From Gemmatimonadaceae bacterium (GTDB lineage: Bacteria > Gemmatimonadota > Gemmatimonadetes > Gemmatimonadales > Gemmatimonadaceae): a DNA stretch of 64,000 bases. The translations under genes and the position numbers were made by a program. This document shows positions 8,941-17,258 of this stretch, piece after piece (the first letter of the stretch is position 1; each line of letters starts with the position of its first letter). The stretch lies in NCBI GenBank assembly GCA_019752115.1, contig JAIEMN010000004.1, positions 1 through 64,000 of the forward strand. Reading direction: 5' to 3'. Under the pieces are notes generated by a model that worked only from the letters and a program-made list of their open reading frames with translations, ran no database searches and had not been told where the DNA came from.

Positions 8941-9224
8941 TGCCCAACCCACGCGTTCCCCTGTACGACCTCGAGGCGCCGACCCTCGCCCTCATCGTCA
9001 CGTCGCTGTCGCGCTACGTCGATGAGGACGAAGTGCCGGCCTTGCTGACCGCCGCGCGCGCCGAGGCCGGCTTGGAGCCCGAGCATCCGGAGACCCCCGA
9101 GGTGCTGCTCCGGCTGGTCGAGGGGCTGGAGCGGCAGGGCGACTTCGCCGCCACCTGCGCCAAGGGGCTGCGGGTGCGCATCAAGTCGTATCTCGTTCTC
9201 GCCGCCGCGCACCGCAGCCCGTAA
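8940..9224 (+). CDS. Small hypothetical protein coupled to the GAF gene
   Basis: A 94-residue acidic helical protein beginning MPNPRVPLYDLE. It has no signal peptide, membrane segment or recognised motif. Its ATG overlaps the stop codon of the GAF gene by one base, implying translational coupling. The stop is followed immediately by a five-copy 12-bp repeat. I do not recognise the family. Confidence 0.55.
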   Translation: MPNPRVPLYDLEAPTLALIVTSLSRYVDEDEVPALLTAARAEAGLEPEHPETPEVLLRLVEGLERQGDFAATCAKGLRVRIKSYLVLAAAHRSP

Positions 9225-9284
9225 GGCGCGGGCGCTGGTGCGGGCGCCGGTGCGAGCGCCGGTGCGAGCGCCGGTGCGGGCGCC
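9225..9284. repeat. Five tandem 12-bp repeats
   Basis: Consensus GGTGCGRGCGCC repeated five times in perfect register directly after the stop codon of the 94-residue gene. The unit is nearly self-complementary, so the array can form multiple hairpins on either strand. It occupies most of the gap before the response regulator gene. Confidence 0.85.
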
Positions 9285-9376
9285 GACCGCCGCGCCGGAC
9301 CGGGGCCATGGTTTGGTGCGTTCCCCCTTGGACGGTTAGGATAGAGCACGTCCCGCTTTCGCCTCTGTCCACCACC

Positions 9377-10099
9377 GTGCCGCATTCTCACGTCCCTGAT
9401 TGGCCGGATCCCGAGCGTCTGCTCGTCGTTGAAGACGACGACTCCTTGCGCGACACCCTCGTGCAGACCCTCTCGACGGTGTGTCGCTCGGTGCGGACGG
9501 CCTCGACCGTCGCCGAGGCGGAACGCGAGGTCGCGCAGCACCCACCGGAGCTGATCGTCCTCGATCTTGGTCTCCCTGACGGTGACGGCGCCGATCTGCT
9601 GCGGCGCCTGCGCAAGACGACCGATGTGCCGATGATTGTGCTCTCGGGGCGCGACAGCGAGGAAGAGAAGGTCGCCCTGCTCGATGCGGGGGCCGATGAC
9701 TTCGTCATCAAGCCGTGCGGCGCGAGTGAACTGCTGGCCCGTGTGCGTGGACAGATCCGCCGCGCCTCGACGTCATCGGCCGCGCGTTCGTGGGCACGCG
9801 TGTCGGTGGATGGGGTGGAGATCGATCTGATCGAGCAGCGCGTGGTGCGACACGGCACGCCGCAGCGCCTCACCCCCACCGAATGGGCGCTGCTGCGCGC
9901 GCTCGTGCTGCACGCCGGTCGGCCGCTCTCGCCCAAGCAACTCTGGGACATCGTGTGGGCCCGCGAGTTCGGCGACTATGCCACTCATGTACGCGTGCAC
10001 ATGACGCATCTGCGGCGCAAGGTCGAGCCGGATCCCTCGATGCCGCGTCTCATCGTGACGGAGCCGGGCGTCGGCTATCGCTTCGCGGCCCCGCGCTAG
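9377..10099 (+). CDS. OmpR/KdpE-type response regulator
   Basis: A 240-residue DNA-binding response regulator if the GTG at 9377 is used; an upstream in-frame ATG at 9308 would add 23 residues. I prefer 9377 because the receiver domain begins a few residues later (ERLLVVEDDDSLRDTL) and the extra N-terminus has no family counterpart. The receiver shows the acidic pocket EDDD, the phospho-Asp in LIVLDLGLPDGDG and the Lys in FVIKPCG. The winged helix has TPTEWALLRALVLHAGRPLS and VRVHMTHLRRKVEPDP, as in KdpE. It lies three bases upstream of a KdpD-like kinase. No kdpFABC genes are in the window. Confidence 0.9.
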   Translation: MPHSHVPDWPDPERLLVVEDDDSLRDTLVQTLSTVCRSVRTASTVAEAEREVAQHPPELIVLDLGLPDGDGADLLRRLRKTTDVPMIVLSGRDSEEEKVALLDAGADDFVIKPCGASELLARVRGQIRRASTSSAARSWARVSVDGVEIDLIEQRVVRHGTPQRLTPTEWALLRALVLHAGRPLSPKQLWDIVWAREFGDYATHVRVHMTHLRRKVEPDPSMPRLIVTEPGVGYRFAAPR

Positions 10100-10102
10100 C
10101 CC

Positions 10103-11221
10103 GTGGAGCTGCCGAATCGCCGACGGGTCTGGGTGCTCTACCTGAGCGCCTGGTTACTCGCGACCGTCGTCTTCGATCGCATCTCGGACAACCCCGACCT
10201 TCGTATCGCCCACGGCGTCCTGACCTATCTCCTCCTGATCATCGGGGCGAGCCGGCAGGGGGGGGGGCGCTGGCTGAGCGCGGTGATGGTGTCCATCAGC
10301 TACTTCGCGGTGGACTACTTCTTCGTCCCGCCCCGACGACAGTTTGGCGGCGCGAGCGAGTTGAACGCCCTCATTCTCATCGGCTTTGCACTGACCGGGG
10401 TGCTCGTCACCGCGCTGTTCGATCAATTGCAGCGGGCGGTCGCGGTCGCCCGTGAGCGCACCGCGGAAGTGGAGCGCCTCAGCGCCGAGCGCCTGCAACT
10501 CGAGCGCGACGCCGCCACGGCGCGGGTGCTCACCGAAGCCGATCGCCTCAAGAACGCGCTGCTGGGCTCGATCGCACATGACCTGCGTTCGCCCGTGGCG
10601 ACGCTCGCGCTGCTGGCCGATCCGGCCGGTGGCTTTGGCCCCACGCAGGCGCTGCAGCGGGTGGGCGAAGAGTCACGCCGTCTGGGCGACTATCTCGCCA
10701 CGCTGCAACGGTTCGCGAACACCAGCGGCACCGCGCTCCAGCTCGAGGCGCATGACCTCGGCGCGCTGGTCCAGGTGGCGCTGCGATCGGGGGAAGCCGT
10801 GCTGTCCAAGCGGACGGTGCGCGTGCACGCGGCGCGTCAGGAGACGCTCGCCTGGTGCGACCAGACGCTCACGGTGCAGGTCCTCGGCAATCTGCTGCAG
10901 AATGCCGCGCGCTACTCGGCGCCGGACACGTCGATCGACGTGTTCTGCACGAGCACGCCGGACGGGCTCGAGATCGTGGTGGCCGATCGCGGCCCCGGCC
11001 TCGACGAGAGCGATGTCGAGCGCCTCTTCACGCCGCTTCGCCGCAAGCCCGCCCCGTGGAGCGAACCGGTCACCGAGGCGGCGCGCATGGGGATGGGCCT
11101 GTCGATCGCCCGCACCTTCGCCCGCGCGCAGGGTGGCGATGTGATGTACCGGACGCGCGACGGCGGAGGATCGTGCTTCGTCCTCCGCCTGCCCGCCCCC
11201 GCCAACCGCCCCGTTACTTGA
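10103..11221 (+). CDS. KdpD-like sensor histidine kinase lacking the N-terminal KdpD domains
   Basis: A 372-residue membrane histidine kinase starting at GTG 10103, three bases after the response regulator stop. About residues 10-110 form four close-packed hydrophobic segments of the DUF4118 type found in KdpD, with short loops (YFAVDYFFVPPRR). A coiled coil rich in Glu/Arg follows at about 115-145. The HisKA box is LLGSIAHDLRSPVATLALL with H159 as phospho-acceptor, and the ATPase domain has NLLQNAARYS, DRGPGLDE and GMGLSIARTFA. The cytosolic Usp and K+-sensing KdpD domains are absent, so the signal may not be potassium. Its stop overlaps the convergent gene at 11214 by eight bases. Confidence 0.88.
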   Translation: MELPNRRRVWVLYLSAWLLATVVFDRISDNPDLRIAHGVLTYLLLIIGASRQGGGRWLSAVMVSISYFAVDYFFVPPRRQFGGASELNALILIGFALTGVLVTALFDQLQRAVAVARERTAEVERLSAERLQLERDAATARVLTEADRLKNALLGSIAHDLRSPVATLALLADPAGGFGPTQALQRVGEESRRLGDYLATLQRFANTSGTALQLEAHDLGALVQVALRSGEAVLSKRTVRVHAARQETLAWCDQTLTVQVLGNLLQNAARYSAPDTSIDVFCTSTPDGLEIVVADRGPGLDESDVERLFTPLRRKPAPWSEPVTEAARMGMGLSIARTFARAQGGDVMYRTRDGGGSCFVLRLPAPANRPVT

Positions 11222-12362
11222 TGCAGTCGGTCAACACGCGCCGCTGCGCCTGCTGCGGCGTCTTGATGGCCTCGTAGAAGTCGTTGAAGAACGACAGGTG
11301 GCTCTTCACGATGTTCGGCGCCAGCAGCTTGCCGATGTCGTCGGTGTAGAGCGCTTCGATGGCCGGCCGCTTCGTCTTGAAGAGCTCCCAGACCTCGGGA
11401 TAGGCATCCTTGTGCAGGCAGTAGCCGCGGAAGAGCCGCTCGCGCACCGACTTGATGGGGAGTGACGGATCGACGCCCGCGTAGCTCGCGTTGATCACCC
11501 CGGAGAAGTCGAAGTCATACGCGATGGGAATGTTGCGGCCATCGGCGAACGCGATGATCTCTCCGTTGTGCAGGCCGTTGAACGACACATCGGTATTGGC
11601 GACGAAGTAGAGGAACGCGTAGGCAATCGCCGTCTGCTTCGGTTCGAGATCTTCCGCGGTGGCGCCCTTCTGCTTGACGCGCCCGCCCCCGAGCCGCGCG
11701 GCGACCTGCGAGGGGTCCTCAATGAAGAACGCCCAGCGCGTCATCTCCACCTTGCCGGTGGCACTGTCGGCGTAGGTCATCTTCACCAGGCGCACCTGAT
11801 GGGACGCCTCGGTGAGGAGGCGGTAGATGCGATAGAGCTGCGCCTCCTGCACGATGTACGACTCGTAGGTGTCGTTGTTGCGGCAGACGTTCACGAGCTT
11901 GGGCTCGTCGGCGTCTTCGAGCAACGTATGGTCGGCCGTCTTGTTGGAGACCTTGATGCGGATGGGCGGAAACTCGCAGTTCTTGAGGCGCCAGATCCCG
12001 CGTGTCTTCGCCTGCACGGGGACCACGATCTCCTTGCCCGTGGAGTCCTTGTACGTGAGCGATGCGGCGCGCCAGGGCGCATCCGCATTCCGATCCTTCC
12101 GGATCTGCTTCACGTTGATGGTGAAGGTCATCTCGAGCGGCGTCTCGCTGCGATACAGCTTGGGGCGCGGGATCTTCTTCTCCTTCGGATCCTTGGGATC
12201 CTTCGCGTCCTTGGCATCTTTCGCCTCCTTCTGCTCCTTGGGGGCCTTGGCCGCCTTGGGCGGCTGCTGGGCACGGAGCGTGGTGCTCGCGAGGAGCAGG
12301 GGCAGCACGAACAGGGCACGGGCGGCAGCGCGCATACGAACACTCCGGGTAGCGAAAGACAT
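11214..12362 (-). CDS. Exported protein, possibly CotH-like
   Basis: A 382-residue exported protein. It has an N-terminal signal sequence (ALFVLPLLLASTTLRAQ), then a striking Lys/Ala/Asp-rich repetitive linker (units such as EAKDAKDAKDPKDPKEKK, about residues 36-66), then a globular domain. Segments such as GIWRLKNCEFPPIRIKVSN, VCRNNDTYESYIVQEAQLYR, WAFFIEDPSQVA and the acidic AYDFDFSG resemble divergent CotH-type protein kinase-like folds. The CotH reading is tentative and rests partly on context: the gene directly follows a DUF4956 gene (stop TAA and start ATG adjacent), and DUF4956, VTC-type polyphosphate polymerase and CotH genes are commonly clustered. No VTC gene is seen here. Confidence 0.6.
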   Translation of the reverse strand: MSFATRSVRMRAAARALFVLPLLLASTTLRAQQPPKAAKAPKEQKEAKDAKDAKDPKDPKEKKIPRPKLYRSETPLEMTFTINVKQIRKDRNADAPWRAASLTYKDSTGKEIVVPVQAKTRGIWRLKNCEFPPIRIKVSNKTADHTLLEDADEPKLVNVCRNNDTYESYIVQEAQLYRIYRLLTEASHQVRLVKMTYADSATGKVEMTRWAFFIEDPSQVAARLGGGRVKQKGATAEDLEPKQTAIAYAFLYFVANTDVSFNGLHNGEIIAFADGRNIPIAYDFDFSGVINASYAGVDPSLPIKSVRERLFRGYCLHKDAYPEVWELFKTKRPAIEALYTDDIGKLLAPNIVKSHLSFFNDFYEAIKTPQQAQRRVLTDCIK

Positions 12363-13373
12363 TTACTCCAACTCCGCGGCCTCGAGCTGCGACGCGCCGG
12401 TGGCACGCACGAGCGAGAGCAGTTCCTCCGGGCCGGTCTTCTTCTTGAGCTGCACGCGATACTCGAGCACCGTGGTCCCATCGGCGGTTTGCATCCCGCC
12501 AAACCGCCACGTCTTCGTGTGCTCGGCCAGCCGGGGCTCGAGCACGCGGCGCAGCATCGCGGGATCGCTGGTCGTGAGCCGCAGGGTCCGCTCCTCGAAC
12601 ACGACCGGCATCTCGGTGGTCATGTTGTTGGCCTTGGCCCGGCGGAACGCGCGCTCGGCGAGCCCTTCGAGCTGCTCGGTGGTCATGTTGCGCAGGACTT
12701 CTTCGTCCATCCGCGCGACGAAGGTGCCGGTCCGGGCCATCTGCTTGGCGCGGGCGAGGCGCTTCTCGGCCAACCGTCCGTCGAGTTCCACGGCGTGTCC
12801 GAAGTCGGTGAACCAGAGCGCGAGAATCAGCACGTTGAAGCCGACACTCAGCACGAAGGCCACCGGCATGTTCACCGCCGCCGCGAGCCCCAGCCCGGTG
12901 GCGAGAAACACGTAGACCGCGTCCTTGCTGTCGTCGAGCGAGTTGCGGAAGCGCACCGCCGCCACGATGCCGGCCAGCGAGAAGGCGAGGGTGACGGAAT
13001 ACTTCACCAGCAGCACGATGCCACTGACCACCGTGGGCAGGATGATCAGCAGCTGCACCACCGACTGCTGGTAGCCCCGCTTGGCGCGGGTGAGCTGATA
13101 GATCCATGCCACGGGCAGCGACAGCAGCGAGGCCGCCGCCATCGCTACGGCCATGGTGAACGCCAGCGTCCCCTCATCGAGCGGAGCGGCCGACTGCTGC
13201 TTGGACACCGCGTCGGCCTTGCCGAAGAGCGCGTCGAGCGACGACGGGATCTCGGCGTTGCCGCGCGGCAGCACCTCCCACGCCATGGTGGCGAGGACGG
13301 CCAGCGCCACGTACAGCACGACGCTTCGCAGGATCACGCGCGTGGCGGGCGCCGAGCGCCAACTGGAACTCAC
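12363..13373 (-). CDS. DUF4956 membrane protein
   Basis: A 336-residue membrane protein of the DUF4956 family. I chose the GTG at 13371-13373 because AGGAG sits eight bases upstream on the coding strand; the frame extends upstream without a better signal. One TM lies at about residues 14-32. After a periplasmic loop come about four further TMs at roughly 70-190, including the family-like SVTLAFSLAGIVAAVRFRNSL. A cytosolic C-terminal domain follows (about 200-336) with VFEERTLRLTT and a C-terminal ferredoxin-like fold composition. The role is unknown; in other genomes the family neighbours polyphosphate polymerase and CotH genes. It abuts the exported gene downstream. Confidence 0.82.
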   Translation of the reverse strand: MSSSWRSAPATRVILRSVVLYVALAVLATMAWEVLPRGNAEIPSSLDALFGKADAVSKQQSAAPLDEGTLAFTMAVAMAAASLLSLPVAWIYQLTRAKRGYQQSVVQLLIILPTVVSGIVLLVKYSVTLAFSLAGIVAAVRFRNSLDDSKDAVYVFLATGLGLAAAVNMPVAFVLSVGFNVLILALWFTDFGHAVELDGRLAEKRLARAKQMARTGTFVARMDEEVLRNMTTEQLEGLAERAFRRAKANNMTTEMPVVFEERTLRLTTSDPAMLRRVLEPRLAEHTKTWRFGGMQTADGTTVLEYRVQLKKKTGPEELLSLVRATGASQLEAAELE

Positions 13374-13559
13374 GCCAGAAACTCCTGAAATGGGAACACG
13401 ACCTCGCGGGGCGCGGACCAGCCCGCCGCGCGCAGGGTAACAGAGGGGCAATCGGCACCAAACATCGTGCTTTCCCCGCGGTTCCGCCATCGGCCGTGCT
13501 GCTGCCGCCACCGATGACCGCCGCTTGCCACCCCCCGATCGGTCCGGCACATTCGGCCC

Positions 13560-15170
13560 ATGATGCGCTCACTCCTCGTCACCCCTGCCGTCGCCCTGCT
13601 CCTGGTGGCCGCGGCCTCGCGTCCCGGCCCGTCACGCCCGGTCCCGGCGCCCGCTCTTGACCGCCATGCGTCAGTCGCGCAGCCCGCCAAGCCGTCGCTG
13701 GTGGTGCTGATCGCGGTGGACCAGTTCAAGGCGGACTATCTCGATCGGTTCGGCCCGGAGCTTACCGGCGGACTGGCTCGGCTGGCGAAGGGTGGGGCGC
13801 GCTTCACAAACGCGCATCACGACCACGCCATCACCGAAACGGCGCCGGGCCACGCCACGCTGTTGTCGGGGCGCTTTCCGCGGTCCACCGGCATCATGCT
13901 CAATCGCGAGGGCGTGGAAGACAACGCCTATCCGCTGGTGCTCGGCGGCTACGGCACCGGGGCCTCGCCGCGTCGGTTCAAGGGGACCACGCTCGCGGAC
14001 TGGATGAAGGCGGCCGACAAGAATACCAAGACGCTGTCGGTGTCGATGAAGGATCGCGCCGCGATCCTGCCCATCGGGTCGTCGAAGAGCGACGTGTACT
14101 GGTATGCGATCGATGGGCGCTTCCTCACCAGCACGTATTACCGCAAGGACATCCCGGCGTGGTTGCAGCAGTTCAATGACCGCAACCTGATCTTCAGCTA
14201 TGCCGGCAAGACCTGGGACCTGCTGCGGCCGGCGAGCAGCTATCCCGAGCCGGACTCGGTGCCGATCGAGATGGGCGGCAAGAACTTCACGTTCCCGCAC
14301 AAGCTGAGCGACGACCCCATCGAAACGGGGAGCGAAATTCGCATCACCCCCTTCATGGACGAGGTGACGGTGGCCCTCGCGCTCCACGGCCTGGAGGCGA
14401 TGCAGCTTGGCAAGGGCGCGTCCACCGACCTGCTGTCGTTCTCCCTGAGCGCGACCGACGTCATCGGCCACAATTACGGCCCCGATTCGCGCGAGATGCA
14501 CGACCAGATCCTGCGCCTCGATCGCACGCTCGGCGTGTTTCTGGATTCGCTCTACACGCTGCGTGACTCGACCAAGGTGACGCTCGTGCTCACCGCCGAT
14601 CACGGGGTCGGGACGATTCCCGAACTCAAGACGGACATCACGCCGCGACCGGTGCGGGCCAATCTGTATCCGCTCATGCCGGCCGTGCGCGCGCAGCTCA
14701 AGGCGCTCAAGGTCGATACGACGGCGGTGGAGCTCGACCAGCAGATCGTGCTGGTCAACCGGGCGGCCTTCAAGAAGCCGGCGGATCTGGACAGTGTGAT
14801 GGAGGCGTTTGCGCGCGCCGCGCGCACGCAGCCCGGCATCGCGCGCGTGGATCGCTGGTCCAAGATCCTGGCCGACTCGGCGAGCGATGACATCGCCCGC
14901 CGATGGGCCCACCAGTTCCCGGCGGAGTCGAATGTGGACGCGGTGGTGACGCTCACGCCGTACAGCACGTGGGGCGGCAACATCGCATCCCATGGTTCGC
15001 CGCGCGACTACGACTCGCAGGTCCCGATCATCTTTTTCGGCGCCGGCGTAAAGCCGGGCGTGCGCGACCAGAAGGTACGCACGGTGGATATCGCGCCGAC
15101 GCTCGCCGACCTGCTGGGTGTGAAGCCGCTCGAGCGGTTGGATGGAACCGTGTTGCCGATTCGCCCGTAG
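13560..15170 (+). CDS. PafA-like alkaline phosphatase family protein
   Basis: A 536-residue exported hydrolase of the alkaline phosphatase/nucleotide pyrophosphatase superfamily, closest in style to PafA (phosphate-irrepressible alkaline phosphatase). The N-terminus has a hydrophobic signal peptide (residues 4-20). Metal ligand D54 lies in LIAVDQFKADYL, the probable nucleophile T94 in AITETAPGHATLLSGRFP, and later ligands in SATDVIGHNYGPDSREMHD and LTADHGVGTIPE, with the final His in IASHGSPRDYDSQVPIIFF. All key motifs are present and the length fits PafA (about 540). It should release phosphate from monoesters in the periplasm. It diverges from the DUF4956 gene. Confidence 0.9.
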   Translation: MMRSLLVTPAVALLLVAAASRPGPSRPVPAPALDRHASVAQPAKPSLVVLIAVDQFKADYLDRFGPELTGGLARLAKGGARFTNAHHDHAITETAPGHATLLSGRFPRSTGIMLNREGVEDNAYPLVLGGYGTGASPRRFKGTTLADWMKAADKNTKTLSVSMKDRAAILPIGSSKSDVYWYAIDGRFLTSTYYRKDIPAWLQQFNDRNLIFSYAGKTWDLLRPASSYPEPDSVPIEMGGKNFTFPHKLSDDPIETGSEIRITPFMDEVTVALALHGLEAMQLGKGASTDLLSFSLSATDVIGHNYGPDSREMHDQILRLDRTLGVFLDSLYTLRDSTKVTLVLTADHGVGTIPELKTDITPRPVRANLYPLMPAVRAQLKALKVDTTAVELDQQIVLVNRAAFKKPADLDSVMEAFARAARTQPGIARVDRWSKILADSASDDIARRWAHQFPAESNVDAVVTLTPYSTWGGNIASHGSPRDYDSQVPIIFFGAGVKPGVRDQKVRTVDIAPTLADLLGVKPLERLDGTVLPIRP

Positions 15171-15176
15171 ACCAGC

Positions 15177-15254
15177 ATGCGCAAACTTCAGATCGCCATG
15201 GTGGTGTTCATTGTGCTGGTGCTCGGCCTGCTCTGGCGCTCGGCCACGATGTAG
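15177..15254 (+). CDS. Possible 25-residue single-span membrane peptide
   Basis: A short open frame beginning six bases after the phosphatase stop. It encodes a basic N-terminus (MRKLQ) followed by an almost uninterrupted hydrophobic stretch (IAMVVFIVLVLGLLW), the pattern of a small membrane protein. There is no strong ribosome binding site, so expression would depend on coupling to the phosphatase gene. It could also be a chance frame in the trailer. Confidence 0.35.
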   Translation: MRKLQIAMVVFIVLVLGLLWRSATM

Positions 15255-15259
15255 CGCGA

Positions 15260-15283
15260 CCGGGCGGTGGGTTCACCGCCCGG
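15260..15283. terminator. Bidirectional hairpin between convergent genes
   Basis: A perfect 10-bp inverted repeat (CCGGGCGGTG / CACCGCCCGG) with a 4-base loop. It overlaps the stop codon of the aminotransferase gene and lies downstream of the phosphatase gene. No clear T-tract. Confidence 0.65.
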
Positions 15284-16451
15284 CGTTGGCTCGCACCGTC
15301 AGCTGCGCCAGCCGTTCCCCGGCGGCGCGCAGCGTTTCTTCGCGCTTCGCGAAGTGGAAGCGCACCAGGTGGTGCACCGGCTCGCGGAAGAAGCTCGACC
15401 CCGGCACCCCGGCCACGCCGATCTCCTTGATGAGCCACTCGCTCGCCAGCGTATCGTTGGCAAAGCCGAGCGGGCTGACATCGACCATGACGTAGTACGC
15501 GCCCTGCGGCTCGGTGTACGACAACCCCGTCGTCTTGAGGATGTCGAGGAAGAGCGTGCGCTTGGCGGTGTAGAGCTCGGCGAGCCCCTGGTAGTAGCTC
15601 GGGGGCAGTTCGAGTGCGCCGACGGCCGCCTCCATGAGTGGCGCCGCGGCCCCTACGGTGAGGAAGTCGTGCACCTTCTTGGCCTGCGCAATGACGTGCG
15701 CCGGTGCGTGCACATAGCCCAGACGCCAGCCGGTGATGGAGTACGTCTTGGAGAGCGAGTTCACCGTGATCGTGCGCTCGAACGCGCCGGGGAGCGTGTT
15801 CACGTACACATGCTGATGTGGCGCGTACACGATGTGCTCGTACGGCTCGTCGCTGATGATCCAGGTATCGTGCTGCTCGGCGTAGCGGATGATCGTCATC
15901 AGCTCATCGCGCGTGAACACCTTGCCGCTCGGATTCGACGGATTGCAGACGACGATCGCCTTGGGGTTCTGGGCGAAGGCCTTTTTGAGATCGTCTTCGT
16001 CGAAGCCAAAGCCCGGCGGATGCAACGGGACGTAGATCGGTTCGGCCCCCGAGAGGATCGCGTCGGCGGCGTAGTTCTCGTAGAAGGGCGAGAAGACGAT
16101 GACCTTGTCGCCCGGATTGCAGGCGGTCATCATCGCGCACATCATCGCCTCGGTGCTGCCGCAGGTCACGACGAGGTGCTGATCGGGATCGACCTCCAGC
16201 CCACTGAAGTGGCTGATCTTGCGGGCGAGCGCCTGCCGGAAGCGCGGCGCGCCCCAGGTGACCGCGTATTGATGGAACGGCCCGTTGCGCGCGCGGTCGA
16301 GCCCTTCGAGCAACACCTCCGGCGGATCAAAGTCCGGGAAGCCCTGCGAGAGGTTGATGGCGCCGTACTGATTCGCGAGGCGGGTCGTGCCCCGGATGAC
16401 GGACTCGGTAAAGACGTTCAGGCGGGAGGCGGTGGTGGGCATAACGCGCAC
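15273..16451 (-). CDS. PLP-dependent class I/II aminotransferase
   Basis: A 392-residue fold-type I aminotransferase; an internal ATG at 16442 would give 389 residues and is equally plausible. Family features are INLSQGFPDFDPP, the substrate-binding QYAVTWGAPRFRQALA, GSTEAMMCAM, NPSNPSGKVFTRDEL, SDEPYEHIVY, and the PLP lysine in NSLSKTYSITGWRLGY. The pattern matches the kynurenine aminotransferase/YbdL-type subgroup, some of which use methionine or aromatic donors. The exact amino donor cannot be predicted. It diverges from the DUF3429 gene. Confidence 0.9.
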   Translation of the reverse strand: MRVMPTTASRLNVFTESVIRGTTRLANQYGAINLSQGFPDFDPPEVLLEGLDRARNGPFHQYAVTWGAPRFRQALARKISHFSGLEVDPDQHLVVTCGSTEAMMCAMMTACNPGDKVIVFSPFYENYAADAILSGAEPIYVPLHPPGFGFDEDDLKKAFAQNPKAIVVCNPSNPSGKVFTRDELMTIIRYAEQHDTWIISDEPYEHIVYAPHQHVYVNTLPGAFERTITVNSLSKTYSITGWRLGYVHAPAHVIAQAKKVHDFLTVGAAAPLMEAAVGALELPPSYYQGLAELYTAKRTLFLDILKTTGLSYTEPQGAYYVMVDVSPLGFANDTLASEWLIKEIGVAGVPGSSFFREPVHHLVRFHFAKREETLRAAGERLAQLTVRANAGR

Positions 16452-16499
16452 ATATAGCGCCGGATTCCGCCCTGCGCCAATCCGGCACAGCTTACGCGC

Positions 16500-16967
16500 A
16501 TGACTCCTTCTCCAGTATCTGCGGGGCCGGCGATGCCGAGCCGTGCCATCTGGCTGATCAGCTGTTCCGGGCTCGTGCCCTTTCTCGTGTGTCTTGGCCT
16601 GATCTACGGCGTGCCCTCGCAGCGCGCCGCGGCCATCCAGGCGTTCGTCGCCTACTCGGCGCTGACCCTCACCTTCCTCGGCGGCGCCCGGTGGGGCGCC
16701 GAGCTCGTGCGGGCACCGGACAGCCCGGCGCTGGGCCGGCTGATGGCCGCCGCCATCCCGTCGGTGGTGGGACTGTTCGCGCTCCTCCCGCAGGTCCCCC
16801 CGCGGTTGGCGATTGGCCTGCTGCTGTCCTCAAGCGCCTGGCAGCTGACGTGGGACGTGGCCGCGGCGCGCGCCGGCCTGCTCCCGGCGTGGAATGGCCG
16901 GGTGCGGACGGTGATGACGGTGCTGGGGACGGTGTGTACGGTGGGGGTGTTGCCGGCGGTGTGGTGA
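16500..16967 (+). CDS. DUF3429 membrane protein
   Basis: A 155-residue integral membrane protein with about five hydrophobic segments and the DUF3429-like signature AYSALTLTFLGGARWGAEL. The function of the family is unknown. It starts 48 bases from the divergent aminotransferase gene. A long palindrome follows 40 bases after its stop. Confidence 0.8.
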   Translation: MTPSPVSAGPAMPSRAIWLISCSGLVPFLVCLGLIYGVPSQRAAAIQAFVAYSALTLTFLGGARWGAELVRAPDSPALGRLMAAAIPSVVGLFALLPQVPPRLAIGLLLSSSAWQLTWDVAAARAGLLPAWNGRVRTVMTVLGTVCTVGVLPAVW

Positions 16968-17006
16968 TCCGAAGTCCGAAGCCGGGGCCGAGTTGAGATG
17001 TGAGTA

Positions 17007-17112
17007 ACCCCTGAGAGCTCAGGGGGCAGACTTTCAGGGGGTAGAGCTCAGGACCGCGGTTGTCGTCCTGAGCTCTACCCCCTGACGTTCTTCCCCCTGA
17101 GCTCTCAGGGGT
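17007..17112. repeat. Long palindromic element, family A, copy 1
   Basis: Two 48-base arms match at about 44 positions (outer ACCCCTGAGAGCTCAGGGGG, inner CAGGGGGTAGAGCTCAGGAC) around a short loop. Read on the minus strand, the loop contains AACCGCGGTCC, the same core as in the elements at 58264 and 59378, although the arm sequences differ. It could serve as a terminator for the upstream gene or be a REP/MITE-like repeat. Confidence 0.85.
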
Positions 17113-17220
17113 GACGACATCAGTTCTGTGACATACCCCATTGGGGCGGCAAGGGCCGGCCGGTGTCACCCAACCCTCCCTCGGTCGTCATATTCCGGTA
17201 TCGCCGGGTGTGCCGGCCAT

Positions 17221-17244
17221 GAAACTGTCTGACGAGACAGTTTC
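17221..17244. promoter_or_regulatory. Perfect inverted repeat just upstream of the PilT-like gene
   Basis: GAAACTGTCT and AGACAGTTTC form a perfect 10+10 dyad with a 4-base spacer, ending 14 bases before the TTG start. As RNA it would fold at the 5' end of the message and crowd the ribosome binding region; as DNA it looks like a dimeric repressor site. Confidence 0.55.
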
Positions 17245-17258
17245 TCGAATTCTCTGCC

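Noticed and set aside
10103-11221. Full KdpD
   Set aside because: N-terminal KdpD and Usp domains are missing and no kdpFABC is present, so the gene name was not assigned.
12363-13550. Longer start for the DUF4956 gene at 13550
   Set aside because: The extra 59 residues are Arg/Gly-rich without signal features, while GTG 13373 has a well-spaced AGGAG.
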